Positions 1 to 11,100 of a DNA stretch of 64,000 nt are shown one piece after another. Below the pieces are notes generated by a model that worked only from the letters and a program-made list of their open reading frames with translations, was not told the DNA's origin and made no database searches. This DNA is from Heloderma charlesbogerti (taxonomy: Eukaryota > Chordata > Lepidosauria > Squamata > Helodermatidae). The stretch covers positions 558,001-622,000 of the forward strand of contig JANEZZ010002679.1 of NCBI GenBank assembly GCA_026122225.1. Direction: 5' to 3'. Each line of letters starts with the position of its first letter. Position 1 is the first letter of the stretch. A program made the translations under genes and the position numbers.

Positions 1-194
1 ACCATCAGAGAATGGCTTACTAGAATGTAGCATAAACAAGGTTAGTAAAGTTGACAAGTTATGTTCAAAATAGGCAAAATCTGTTATAAGAAATGTAACT
101 TCTTTTTAACTTAATAGCCCTTTGTGAGATACTGGATGTGTTATAACGTAAGCAATATTGAGATACACCCACTGTGATTATGTTAAATGCTTTA

Positions 195-583
195 GGGCGC
201 AATCCTATGGGGACAGGCAGCCACCTCCGAACTCAGAGCCGACTGCCTAGCCAGTGCAGGGCAGGAGAAGCACAGAGGGAATTGTCCCCTCCATGCTTCA
301 GCCACCCACATTTGTGGCTAGACACCCCGATTTCAACTGTCTAGCCGTAGGAAGGCGAAGCAGGGGAAGCGGCTGCCAGATGACATATAGGTTGTGTCGT
401 ACCAGCATTTCCACCTTCCCCATCCCGGGATGCCCCGTTTTTGCCGCTCCATGCTCCTCTTCTGAGCGCGGGGCTGTTCCAAGCTGCCTGCGAGGCAGTG
501 TGGTGCAGCAGGAGGTCGGTTCCTGGAAACCCGCATATCCTATGGCCGTCTAGCTGCTGACTAGTGGCCATACAACTGCTCCC
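195..583. mobile_element. TTAA-flanked MITE (piggyBac-like), copy 1
   Basis: The left end gggcgcaatcctatgggga and the right end, read inverted as gggagcagttgtatggccac, are imperfect inverted repeats. A TTAA follows the right end (584-587) and TTTA precedes the left (191-194). The TTAA target is the hallmark of piggyBac elements. There is no transposase frame. Relatives lie at 13606-14020, 60689-61052 and 63822 onward. Confidence 0.6.
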
Positions 584-587
584 TTAA

Positions 588-1508
588 TTAGCCTCTTTTC
601 AGGTCACATTCTGATTATTTCCGTTATGTTAAATTAAGACAAAATCACTTGTAGGTTATATTGTAATGCTTACATAGCAAGATTTGCTATTTTTATTGCA
701 AACAAAAAGGTATAGCAAAAACCTTAATTTTCTCCTGCAAAAGGCATATTGACAGGCTGGCATATCGACAGGCTACGTGACTCTAGAAATGACGGTTTGG
801 TTTCTGTAAGCGTTTGACAGGAAATAAATGAGCCTGACTTCTTTATGGAAAAGTTATATATTTACACTTTTATTTGAATGCAGAATTAAACAGCAAACAA
901 TATTAACACTAGCTGAAAAGTGTATTTACCCCAAAGTCACCAGAGCGAATAAATTATTTAAAGGAATTGTGTACATTAATAAGGCAACAATCCTAAGTAG
1001 TCCAATTAAAGGCCTTGGTAACTTTCCAAATACATAACCAAGCAAGCCAGCAGAAAACGAGTGTTATGACCAGGTCTGGTTTATCTCCAAAGAACCCCTT
1101 TACGGACAATAGTGATAAGAGGCCTCAATTACTGATTATACCTCTAAAACCTGCAGAGAAAAGGTCATCCTAAAGCATGTAAAGATATGAAGAAGACAGG
1201 AATTATCTTCAAAATGAACATTCAGTGCTTTAGTTTCAAGGATGCCGTGTCCACACACAATGGCAAATACATAAATGGGCAACACAGAGTGGCACATGAA
1301 TAGTCAGTGACACTGCTAGGACCAGACCTTCAAGTGGAAATCTGGCCCCCACAGCCTTTAGGGCCCCCAAATGCAGTCCTGTATCTCCCACCGCTGGTTT
1401 TCTATGCATACTGGCACACTGCTTGCTTTTTCCCCATTGCTGGTGCTCTACTCATGCTCCCTCTGCCCCTGTGTACTTTCTCCCAAGGCAGCAGTGCCTT
1501 TTATCTAT
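588..1508. other. probable SUGT1 3' flank or UTR, no repeat recognised
   Basis: AT-rich DNA with no gene or repeat I can name. It holds the candidate poly(A) hexamers of SUGT1. Confidence 0.4.
692..874 (-). terminator. candidate SUGT1 poly(A) signals
   Basis: The only AATAAA hexamers I find on the minus strand between the stop codon and the window edge are at 874-869 and 697-692. Either would give a 3' UTR of about 1.1-1.3 kb. That UTR would include the MITE at 1560-1733 and both flanking microsatellites. This is a motif match only. Confidence 0.35.
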
Positions 1509-1509
<1 letters not shown>

Positions 1510-1556
<47 letters not shown>

Positions 1557-1558
1557 TC
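1510..1558. repeat. (TTTC)n microsatellite
   Basis: About 12 tandem copies of tttc, which read as poly-F or KERK-type frames with no coding meaning. It abuts the MITE at 1560. Confidence 0.97.
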
Positions 1559-1559
1559 A

Positions 1560-1733
1560 CTTTTAGAAGAGTCCGGGTCCAGTGCAGAGGAAGCTGTAGT
1601 TGCACCTTGGATCTTAATTTCTCCAGATGGCCTTTAGGTGGCCATGTGCGCCTAGAAGTATGCCGGGGAAAGCAACATGCCAAGTGCAACTGCACCTCTA
1701 CTCTGCAGTGCACCTGAACTCTTCTAAAATTTA
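1560..1733. mobile_element. short palindromic MITE in SUGT1 3' UTR region
   Basis: Imperfect terminal inverted repeats of about 45 bp: the left end begins ttttagaagagtccgggtcc and the right end, inverted, begins ttttagaagagttcaggtgc. No coding potential. No clear target duplication, since both flanks are simple repeats. Confidence 0.65.
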
Positions 1734-1735
1734 GA

Positions 1736-1756
1736 GAGACAGACAGACAGACAGAC
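1736..1756. repeat. (AGAC)n microsatellite
   Basis: Five tandem agac units directly after the MITE. Confidence 0.95.
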
Positions 1757-2016
1757 GAGAGAAAGGTGCTGCTGCGTGGTAATGGGAAGGGAAGAGGAGA
1801 GGAGAACAAGCATTGGAGGAAGTGAGGTGAGTGGTGGGGTAGAAGTAGAAACAGCACCAGTGTGCAGGCTGGGGCGGGGGAAGAGAAGCAAGAAGAAAGA
1901 AAATGTGGGGGGAGATCACAGAAAGGATGAGCGCAGGGGGCTGCCCAGGAGTGTGGCAGACCCTCAGAGTATCTTGCCCGGGATCCCCTTAACCCTAGTA
2001 GCACAACTGAAGTAAG

Positions 2017-2118
2017 TCAGAATTTTTTCCATTCCATGTCATCTGGAGGATTGACTTCTACTTTCCTTTTACCCACATCAGACCAGTTTGTGCTCAAAAC
2101 TGTCCCACCAGACTCCAT
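2017..2118 (-). CDS. SUGT1: SUGT1 coding exon 12 (SGS C-terminus, stop)
   Basis: Acceptor cttttgcag. It encodes [20 protein letters not shown] and the C-terminus [13 protein letters not shown], then TGA at 2019-2017. The human protein ends in Tyr where this has Phe. The 3' UTR follows to the left. Confidence 0.98.
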   Translation of the reverse strand: MESGGTVLSTNWSDVGKRKVEVNPPDDMEWKKF

Positions 2119-5100
2119 CTGCAAAAGTAAAAAAATACACACAATCAGCTGTCAGTTATAAAATAAAATGAATTAATCCAAAACTCTTTATTACAGATTG
2201 AGTTATACAGGCAAGAGAGACACACTGATGATATAAGCAAATGTCAGCTAAACTAGAATGTTCATATAATACCTTCCACAAATAATTTAAGCTGAAGAAT
2301 TACACAGGCAAAATGTGGTTGCTTCATAAATACATGAGGACTTATCTGATTAACCATAGGCCTTGCTACCTGAGAGATGGTACAGTTAGGAAATGGCAAT
2401 ACTTTGACTCAAAATAAAAAAGACTCAAAATAAATTCTGGAAGTTTGATGCAAAAGGCGGTGGGAAATAAAGTGTTCTGATACTCTCTAAATATTTAACA
2501 ATTAACTATATTCATTCTCAGTTCCCACTATGCACAGGGGAAGGGAATGAGATGGAATTCTAGTAATTTTTAAGAACATGTACAGGGTTTAAACAAACCC
2601 AAAGATTTGCAAGCTTTTCTTACAACTTAATTTGTAGACCAAGTATTCAAGACCAAACAGGGAAAGCATACACTTGGGAAAAGTCTAGCAGCATTACTGG
2701 GAAAATCCAATGTGTAAAAGCCTGAACACATGGCCATGTAGGTATGAACACATATATGATCTCTTTCTGACCAAAAACATTTGTATATGAACCTATATCA
2801 TGACATCTTCCAAAATCCTAGTCACAAACTATTCCTGTTAAAGCCATTTTAATTCAGTGTTGCTATTCTACTTATGTTTATTCTGCAGTAAAGTTCTATG
2901 GCTTGTATCTAAAGCTGATTTTCCATGAGCAAAAAGCATGTTTGCTTCTCCTCCTGATTTTGTCTAAACCTCTCTACTTGTTGCACTCCTCAGTGCCACA
3001 TCCCATACTGTTAGATGGTCCCCAAATTCTCAGGAGCAGCTTTTCAGGGGGCACAAGTAAATAGTAGGGGATTAGCAAAAATCAGGAGTCTGTTTTCTGC
3101 TTGCACAAACACAAATATAGATACAAGCCTATGAAAATAAGTCTTCATACATTCTGCCACATCTACAACATAGGCTTATCTGTCAAAGCCTAAGTTAATT
3201 TGCAGTCATAATAAATTAAGCATGATACAGAAATTCTCATAGCCAATAGTAGCTAAAATGAGGCAGGTAACTTACAAAAGATTTGTTCATGGCACGTCTC
3301 ACTTCATCTGTACCATCTGAGTAGATCTGCTGGAAAAGTTTGTTTAAAGCTGCATCACCCTCTAACTTTTCATTCTTCTCTTCTTCTTTGATCTCACCCA
3401 CCAATTTGTCCCAATTCCTTGTATAATGAGAAGATGATGGATAGAGAAGCATGGAATCTGAAACTGTAAAATAAATGAAACAATAAGATCTCAACAATAT
3501 ATCCCAGCCTAACCTAAGATGGTTGTGAGGTTTGAGAACTTTAGCTAGTACTGACTGTAGAATAATAGCAAACCCAAATGTCATAATTTATTGAGGTACG
3601 CATTTCTTTCCCCCTTTGTTATATATTCAGGACCATAAAGGAGAGCTGGGCAAAAACTGTAAATGCTTTCACCTTGCAGAACTGGGTGTATAAGAGAGCA
3701 TCAAAAGCTAGAGCTGATAATAAAGTCCTTTCATATGTACAGGTAGCTGACCCTTTGGATAAAGAGAAGCCGCTCACTTAGTCAAGTTCGTAGCCCCTGT
3801 CTAAAAGGCAGGTTGGCTACCTGTAACTATGGTTCTTCGAGTGGTCATTTCTGAACTCACACATATGGGTTATACTCTTGCACAGAACAGTCATTTGGAA
3901 CATTCTACAACTAAATAGTTTTAGGAAGGCCATGTCCACATCCTCTGCGCACACTCTAGGCATGGTTCCTGCCTGACTCTCAGTTCTGTACCCACCGCAG
4001 CAGAGGGATAAAGAAGGTGAGGCATCAAAGTGGGGAGGAGGGTGGGTTGTGTGAATTCACAGATGACTACTCGAAGAACCAGTTACAGGTAAGTAACCTG
4101 TCCCTTTTCATGGTCTCTGTAACTCACACATATGGGTGACTGAATAGCAAGAGACTTAGCAGAAGAGGGAGATGTCATGCCAGAACTGAAGAAGGGACCG
4201 CTCTGCCAAAAGCCGCATCAGTGCGGGCTCTGATACCCAGGTGGTAACGTTTGATGAAGGTAGACAGCTGAGGCCAGGTCACTCAGCTACACAGTTGCGG
4301 AAGCGAAATACCTCTGAGGAAAGCGGCAGAGGATGCTATGGCTCTAGTCAAGTGGCCTGTAGAGGGACTGGAAAGCATGCCAGTTGATAGGCAAGAAATA
4401 GGGCTGAAACCACCCAGTTGGCAAAGCACTGAGATGACACCAGGTGACCTTTCTTGGGTCCCAAGTGGCAGACAAATAAATGGGTAGATTTCCTAAAAGA
4501 TTATGTTCTATGGATGTAGAATGAAAGTGCCCTTCTGACATCTAGGGAATGAAGCTTGATCCCCACTGGGGAGGCAGGCTGGGGAAGGATCACTGGTAAT
4601 ACAATATCCTGCGTTAGATGGAATTATGAGACAACCTTTGGAAGAATGGAGCAATCTGGGTGTAACACTACTTTGTCGCTATGAAAACTTAGGAAAGTTG
4701 GTGGTGCCTTAGAGCTCATAGTTTGCTCACTGTGTGCTGAAGTAATAGCAACAAGGAAAACGACTTTAACTGTGAGGAGCCTAAGGTCGGTTGTGGCCAT
4801 AGGTACAAAGGTTTAGCCATTAACTGAGCCAGTACCACTGACAGACTCCAATCTGGGACCAGCAGGGAAGCCAGTGGATAGACATTAGCAAGTCCTTCAA
4901 GGAAACATTTAATATGAGGATGTGAGAAGACAGAGAAACCTTCAGTGATGAGCCGATATGGCTGCTAAGTAGACTTAGAGGAAATAGCTAAACCTCTAGA
5001 TTTCAAAGGAAGAAGAAAGTCCAACGGGAAGACCAGGCACCCGGACCTGGAGACTGCATCTCACTGCATGGAAAGTGGGCAATTTCATCAATTCTCCAAC

Positions 5101-8100
5101 AAGATCCTAGAAGTAATGACTGTGTCACCCAACCCTTCCACCCAGGTCTCGTATGCTGCCAGATGGAAGGCCTTTCTGAAATTTGTTGTTCCAGCGGAAC
5201 AGAACCCCAAAACCCAGAATTTTGGGTTCTGTTCCGCTGGAACAACAAATTTCAGAAAGGCCTTCCATCTGGCAGCATACGAGACCTGGGTGGAAGGGTT
5301 GGGTGACACAGTCATTACTTCTAGGATCTTGTTGGAGAATTGATGAAATTGCCCACTTTCCATGCAGTGAGATGCAGTCTCCAGGTCCGGGTGCCTGGTC
5401 TTCCCGTTGCTCATTATGAGGAGCTCTAGGAGGTAAGGGAGAGGTAGAAAAGTGTGGTTGGACAGGAGGAGAAGTGTCGCCAACCACGTTTGCCTCAGCC
5501 ACCATGGGGTTATCAAGATGCATACTGAGCCCCATCATCCTCATGTGACTAGAGAGAAAGGGGGGAATGTGTAGGTTAGAGTGCTTCCCAGTGAAAAATG
5601 AAAGCATCTCCCAGAGAGCCTAGATTGCGCTCAGCTCTGCTGCAGGAAGACTGGCATTTTGTATTTACTGCTGTAGCAAAGAGATCAATAGCTGGAATGC
5701 CCCACATGTCAAAGAGTTCTAGTGACTGTCGGAGAGAGTTCCCACTCATGAGGGGTGGTTCCCGACCTACTGAGTGAGTCAGCAAGTGTGTTTGACATTC
5801 CTGTGAGGTGTATGGGGCGGGGACAACGTGGCGCTGTATGCACCACTGCGTACAGTGGGTGAGTCAATGGAAGGGAAGGATCTCGTTCTGACCCTGCTTG
5901 TTTATATAGAAGACAATAGTGGTGCTGTCTGTTGCAATTTGGATGGATTGCTTTTGACGCCTGATTCGAGTGCCGGCAGGGCTTTGGCAATGGCGAGAAG
6001 TTTGAGTTGGTTGATGTGTAGGGTTCTCTTCCGACAGGACCACAGTCCTCTGATTGTGAGTGAACCACAGTGGGCTCCCCAGCCATGAAGGGACATTGGC
6101 CATGGTGACTGTTAGGGAAAAACAGGGAATCCAGAAGCTGAGTCTCATAAGAGGTGTGTTGGAACCATCCACCAGTGTAGGGAACATCAGGAAGAGATAG
6201 GAGACAACTCCAGGGGTCTATTTCTTGGCTGAAGATTCATAGGGACCATGACTGGAGTGGTCTCATATGGAGGCATGCTAATGGACTTACTATGGTGGTG
6301 GAGACCATTAGCTGAAGAAGGTGCTGGCTGCTCAGTATTGGCCAGTAGCCTCTGGTTTCAATGCAAAGCATCATAGCATATCTGCTCTGTCCTCTGGTAG
6401 GTAGGTGCGGGCTCAAGTAGAGTTGAGAAGTGTCCCTATAAATTGTTAGGTTTGAGATGGGATGAGACATGATTTTTCTTTGTTGACCTACAAACTGAGA
6501 GATTCCAGAAGTGACAGGGCAATGCTGATGTTCTGACGTGGTGGTGAGAGGGGCTATGAAGAGCCAGTTGCCTATGTATGGTAAAACAACGATCCCTTTA
6601 AGTCTCAGATGTGCCACCACTACTGCCATACAATTCATAAAGACTCTTGGAACTGTGGCTAAGCCGAAAAGGAGAACCTTGAACTGGAAGTGTTTGTTGC
6701 CAAGGATGACTCTGAAAAAGGGGTAAGAAGTACAGTGTATAGTGATTTGGAAGCAAGCGTCACAAAGATCTATTGTTCTGAACCAGTCTCCCTGATGCAA
6801 GAGGGGAAGAATGGAGGAGAGAGAAGTCATCCTGAACTTTTGGGGGCAGATGTAGTGGTTTATACCCCAAAGGCTGAGTATAGGTCAAAGAGCTGCATCC
6901 TTTGGGGGGACTGTAAAGTACTTGGAGAAGAAACCGGTGGTCCTTTGAGCAGGGCAGAGCCTTTCTATCACACTCTTGCTCAAGAAGATAGTGATTTCTT
7001 CTCTTAGAACCCGAATAAGGTGAGTAGACCGGAAGATCCCTTGGGGGAGGAGGGGGTCTTCAAATTAGATGGAATAGCCTCAGGTGATAATAGAAAGTAT
7101 CCACTTGGTGGTGATGGACTTCCAGGCGTCGAGAAAGGGTTCGAGCCTGTTCTAGTAGAAAAGAGCCAGTGGTTGGAGTCAAAGATGCTGTTTGGTTTGG
7201 TCAGGATGTTTACCACAAGTGGGTTGGTGGTATTTGCTCTGAAACAGTCTTTTTCAGTGAAAAGAGGAGTACAAGCCTTGTCTGAAAGCTCAGGTTGGGC
7301 CTCAGCTGGGTTGGCGCCAAGGTGGCCACTGGTGTTGCCAGTACAGACATGGGCAGTTGGTGGAGGTTGCTGAAGACTGGGATCCCATTCCCATCTTCTG
7401 AGTGAATGTCTTCATTTTGTGGATGCAGTCAAGGGTGTCATCTATGGATCCACTAAAAACATCTTTGCTATCGAACAGGGTCTTCCACTCTCAATCTAGC
7501 TTGCTAGTGGAGTCCTGTAGTATAGAGCCAGGCGTGTTGTTTCAGAGAAATAGCAGCTACCGTGGCCTTTGAGCCACAATCGGCTATGTGGCAGGTTGTA
7601 TTAATCTGTTGAACTATTGGCCTGAGGGATTCTGCTTGGAATATCATTGCCAGGTTTTTGATGTCTTCCAGGAGATGGTTGGAGAAGGTTGCTGCTTTTT
7701 CCCACCAGAACTGCTGGTAGGCTGCCATTCATGCCTCATAGTTTGCCACTCGGAGTGAGAGGGCTGCAGTGGAGTAGATTCTGCATCCCACTGAATCTAA
7801 TTCGCTTCCCTCTGAATCCATGGGAGCAGATTAAAGCTTTTGTTGTCTTTGACTGGGCTGTTTCCACTATTAGGGAGTTTGACACAGCGTGTATGAAGAG
7901 GAAGGAGCAATCCTCTTTTTAAACCTAATACGGATACTCCAATTTTCTAGACTTCGGTGGCAGAGAAGAGGGTTTCATCTAGGATTGTTTGACTATGTAC
8001 AGCAATGCTGGAAGCATCGGGATGATAACAGGTGGAGCTAATTCTGGATGTAACCTTTTAAAGACTAGATCCGTGACTGGGGGGAATTTACTCTCTAGTC

Positions 8101-11100
8101 CAAAGGTTTTGCCATTCTGAGGATTTGTTCTGCGCATGGCCTGATGTAATCCCATGGGGAGAGAGAATTTTGATCCCTTATAGTGGAGTCTCGTGAGGAG
8201 GTTGAAGCCCAGACAGAAGTGGTAGAAGATTACTCTAAGCAATAGTCATCCTGCGCCGAAGATGGGTCATTTGCCAGTTTTTATGTGCAATGGATGGGTA
8301 AATTGTACTGCCAGTGGTGACTGCATAATGGCCGGTAGCTTCAAAGTTTTTTCAGGTTTACATCCTGAAAAACGTTGGCCAGGAGAAGAGGGCAGAGAGC
8401 AAGTGGCAAACTTGTAAAGCTTGCTTCCATGGCAGGTTCTGGTAACTGAGCGTCAGATGGTTTAGATACCGTGTGAGGTGTTGCATGGTTAGAAGTTGCC
8501 TTAGATCATTCTAGACAGTGAGGGGAACAAGAATGTTGGCAATGGGGATGGTAACATGGGTAGTCTCTATCCCTATATTCATAATGATGTCAGCATCTTG
8601 TCTAATATGTCCTTGTTCTGGGAAGGTTGCATGTGCAAGAGTTTCACGGCAGCTAGGAGTAAAAGGATCCTTACAGTGGTATGCTAGACCCTTATTGTGC
8701 AGGTCCTTTATTCTAATTACACTTCACAACCTGGATGTCCTCTACCCTAATTAAATTAAGAGGTGATGCCCTTCTGCAGCATGCAAAGTATGGTGGCACC
8801 AAATAAAAGCAAATGCCTTCCTGAACTCGTAAGTCACAGCCCTAGTCAAGCAATCTATGAGGGTACCTTTACATTGGCCAGTCCAATGCTTTGGTGGGAA
8901 ATATGGTCCAATCATGAAGTGTTGTCATGAAGTGTTGTCACCTGAAGGTAAATCTGTCAGTAAAAGACCAACTAGGCATCCTCATGGTACACCTGTGTTC
9001 AAAGAACCTTCACCTAATTACTTCTTGGAGGAATGGTGTTCGTACCATTTAGCCAGAGAGCCTTAACTCAAACAAGCAGCCAGGAATCCCTGAAAGGCTC
9101 CAATTCATCCTCCAGACCCACACTATTGTAGCCTTTATTAAACCTAGGGATGTCAGAGAAATCCACAATGGAACCAAATGACTTTGGATTTTCATGAATC
9201 CGACTGGCAGATTCTGTAGCAGGCTGGCTTTTTCCCTTTCCAGCAGATTCCATGGACCGGTTTTCTAACTTTCCTGAATTCTGTGCAAATTTCATGGCAT
9301 AAAAATACACAAAATAAAAAATCCAGCCACAAATGCGCATATCCCCCATAGGCTAAAGTGTGAAAATGCGCATTTTGGGGGAATTCGCGCAACTGTCCAT
9401 TTGCGCAAATGCAGAACCAAAAAAAGAGAGACTCAATTCTGTTGCTGGATGGATAACAGAATGACAGGCACCTGACAATCTGTGAAACATAGACAGAGCT
9501 GATTTTACACAATCCGTACATCCCTAGTTACACCTCATCCTGAGAACACCAAATGTTGCTGTCTTTGGCTGAATCTTTGGCTGAACCTATAACTGCCCTT
9601 GAGTCTAGCCTACAGAGGAAACATATAAGCATGAAATACAACTCAAGACATTATGTTACAAGCTTGCATTTTTCACAACTCCAAAGGCATCTAATCTCCC
9701 TCCATTGTTGTGTCCATTCTCTACTTATAGGGGTGGATAGAAAGTAAATCTCCAGATGTATTGGACTTCAACTCTCAGCATTCCTGGCCACTGGGAGATC
9801 TACCTTCTGACAACCCCTGCATTACAGCAAAAGATATTTGAGTAGCAAAACTGAGAGACATGCAAGAATCAACCTATGATTCAAGTAGCAATTGTTACAA
9901 ACAAAAAGGGACAATGAAACTTTGTGTAGACAAGGGCTAACAGTATAATGAGTATGGTTGAACACAACAGACCTGGTGCAAATTGTTTTAGTTTAGGAGA
10001 ATCTTCATTTCCTTCCAGTTTCTCCCATCGTACAGCTTCTGGTTTCTTCATTTTTATTTCAATCTATAGAACACAAAACCGACAGCATTTTAATGCATTT
10101 CACCAGCCCTGTAAAGTTTTTGTGGGAAAATGTAAAGGGTAGGGGGAGAGACAGAGAGAGATCAGCTGCAATACCAATACAGCATACAGCAACTAAGCTG
10201 ATTTTCACAGCATGTTCAGCATATCATTTAGGTTGCAATCTTGTACCCTCTTACCTAGGAGTAAGCCCCACTGAACTCTGGGACTTATGTCTGAGTACAG
10301 ATGTAGATGATTGTACTGTTAGTACCTTTTGACATTTTCTGGATTACGTGAATGTGTTTTCATGTGGTTTGGCAATTTTTTTCTTTTAATTCTGAAATCC
10401 TTATGTCTGATCTGAAGGGCATATGATGTACTATTTTCTGAAGGCAGGGTACAACAACAAGCTGACACATCTCCTCCTCTCCTGGTGCTACGCCATAGTG
10501 GCACCCTAAATCACAAGCCTGATCTCATGAGGAAACCTGGGATTTTACAGCATTATCATCCAGAACCAGAAAATACAAAGAGCACTGTGAACTTCCACAG
10601 AAAGCAGATCACATAATCTTGAACGGCTTCCATTTAAGAGTCACAAAACATTACTGAGTGTCTGAACCTTGATACAAATCAACACCTAAATTATGCCAAT
10701 GATGTCATTACTGATACTAGAGAAATGGCTAAAAAAGAGCAAAGAACTGAATTGTTGGAACAGCTCTAAGTTCATATTCAGTCTTGTCATATTCAGCCTA
10801 CAACCTTCTTTTGTCCTTTACTAGTTTGTAACAAACTAGAATTTCACAGACACTGAAGCTGATGTCGAATGCAGAGCAAAATAGATGTGTTTTATGGCGA
10901 GAGCCATAGCAATTAAGATGATGTATCAAAAATATGGTTTTGCACTCCTAAAAAAGAAGGGCTTAAGAAAAACAAAGAATTGTGGTTACAATTAGGTCTG
11001 CACTATTTACTCATTCAGTTAAACATCTTCTGACTGACTAAAATAGGTGCACTTGAGCACAAAAGGTGCACTCAGGCAACACAATTTAAAAAGTAAAAAT

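Larger units (their letters stand above)
3812..8720 (-). mobile_element. DIRS-type retrotransposon, copy A (degraded)
   Basis: On the minus strand the order is gag, reverse transcriptase/RNase H, tyrosine recombinase, then the 3' terminal repeat at the left. The left terminus (ctacctgtaactatggttcttcgagtgg) recurs inverted at 4056-4090. Next to that is a copy of the motif found at the opposite end of related elements (tcatggtctctgtaactcacac). This is the internal complementary region typical of DIRS elements. All frames are broken, and the RT active site reads YIGN. No right terminal repeat is visible, so the element is 5'-truncated and its right boundary is approximate. Confidence 0.85.

Noticed and set aside
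254..553. 99-codon plus-strand frame at the left end
   Set aside because: It lies inside a TTAA-type MITE and has no known motif.
1307..1717. 136-codon frame with a long Phe/Leu/Ser run
   Set aside because: The run is the (TTTC)n microsatellite and the flanks are MITE sequence. Same reasoning for the frames at 28651-29048.
3458..3463. Exon 11 acceptor at the upstream ttttacag
   Set aside because: It would add six bases. That keeps the frame, but the nearer cagtttcag also fits the phase and gives better alignment to the human protein. Either remains possible at RNA level.
5068..5343. Plus-strand frame that looks like a recombinase N-terminus
   Set aside because: It is the mirror image created by the inverted duplication, not a second gene.
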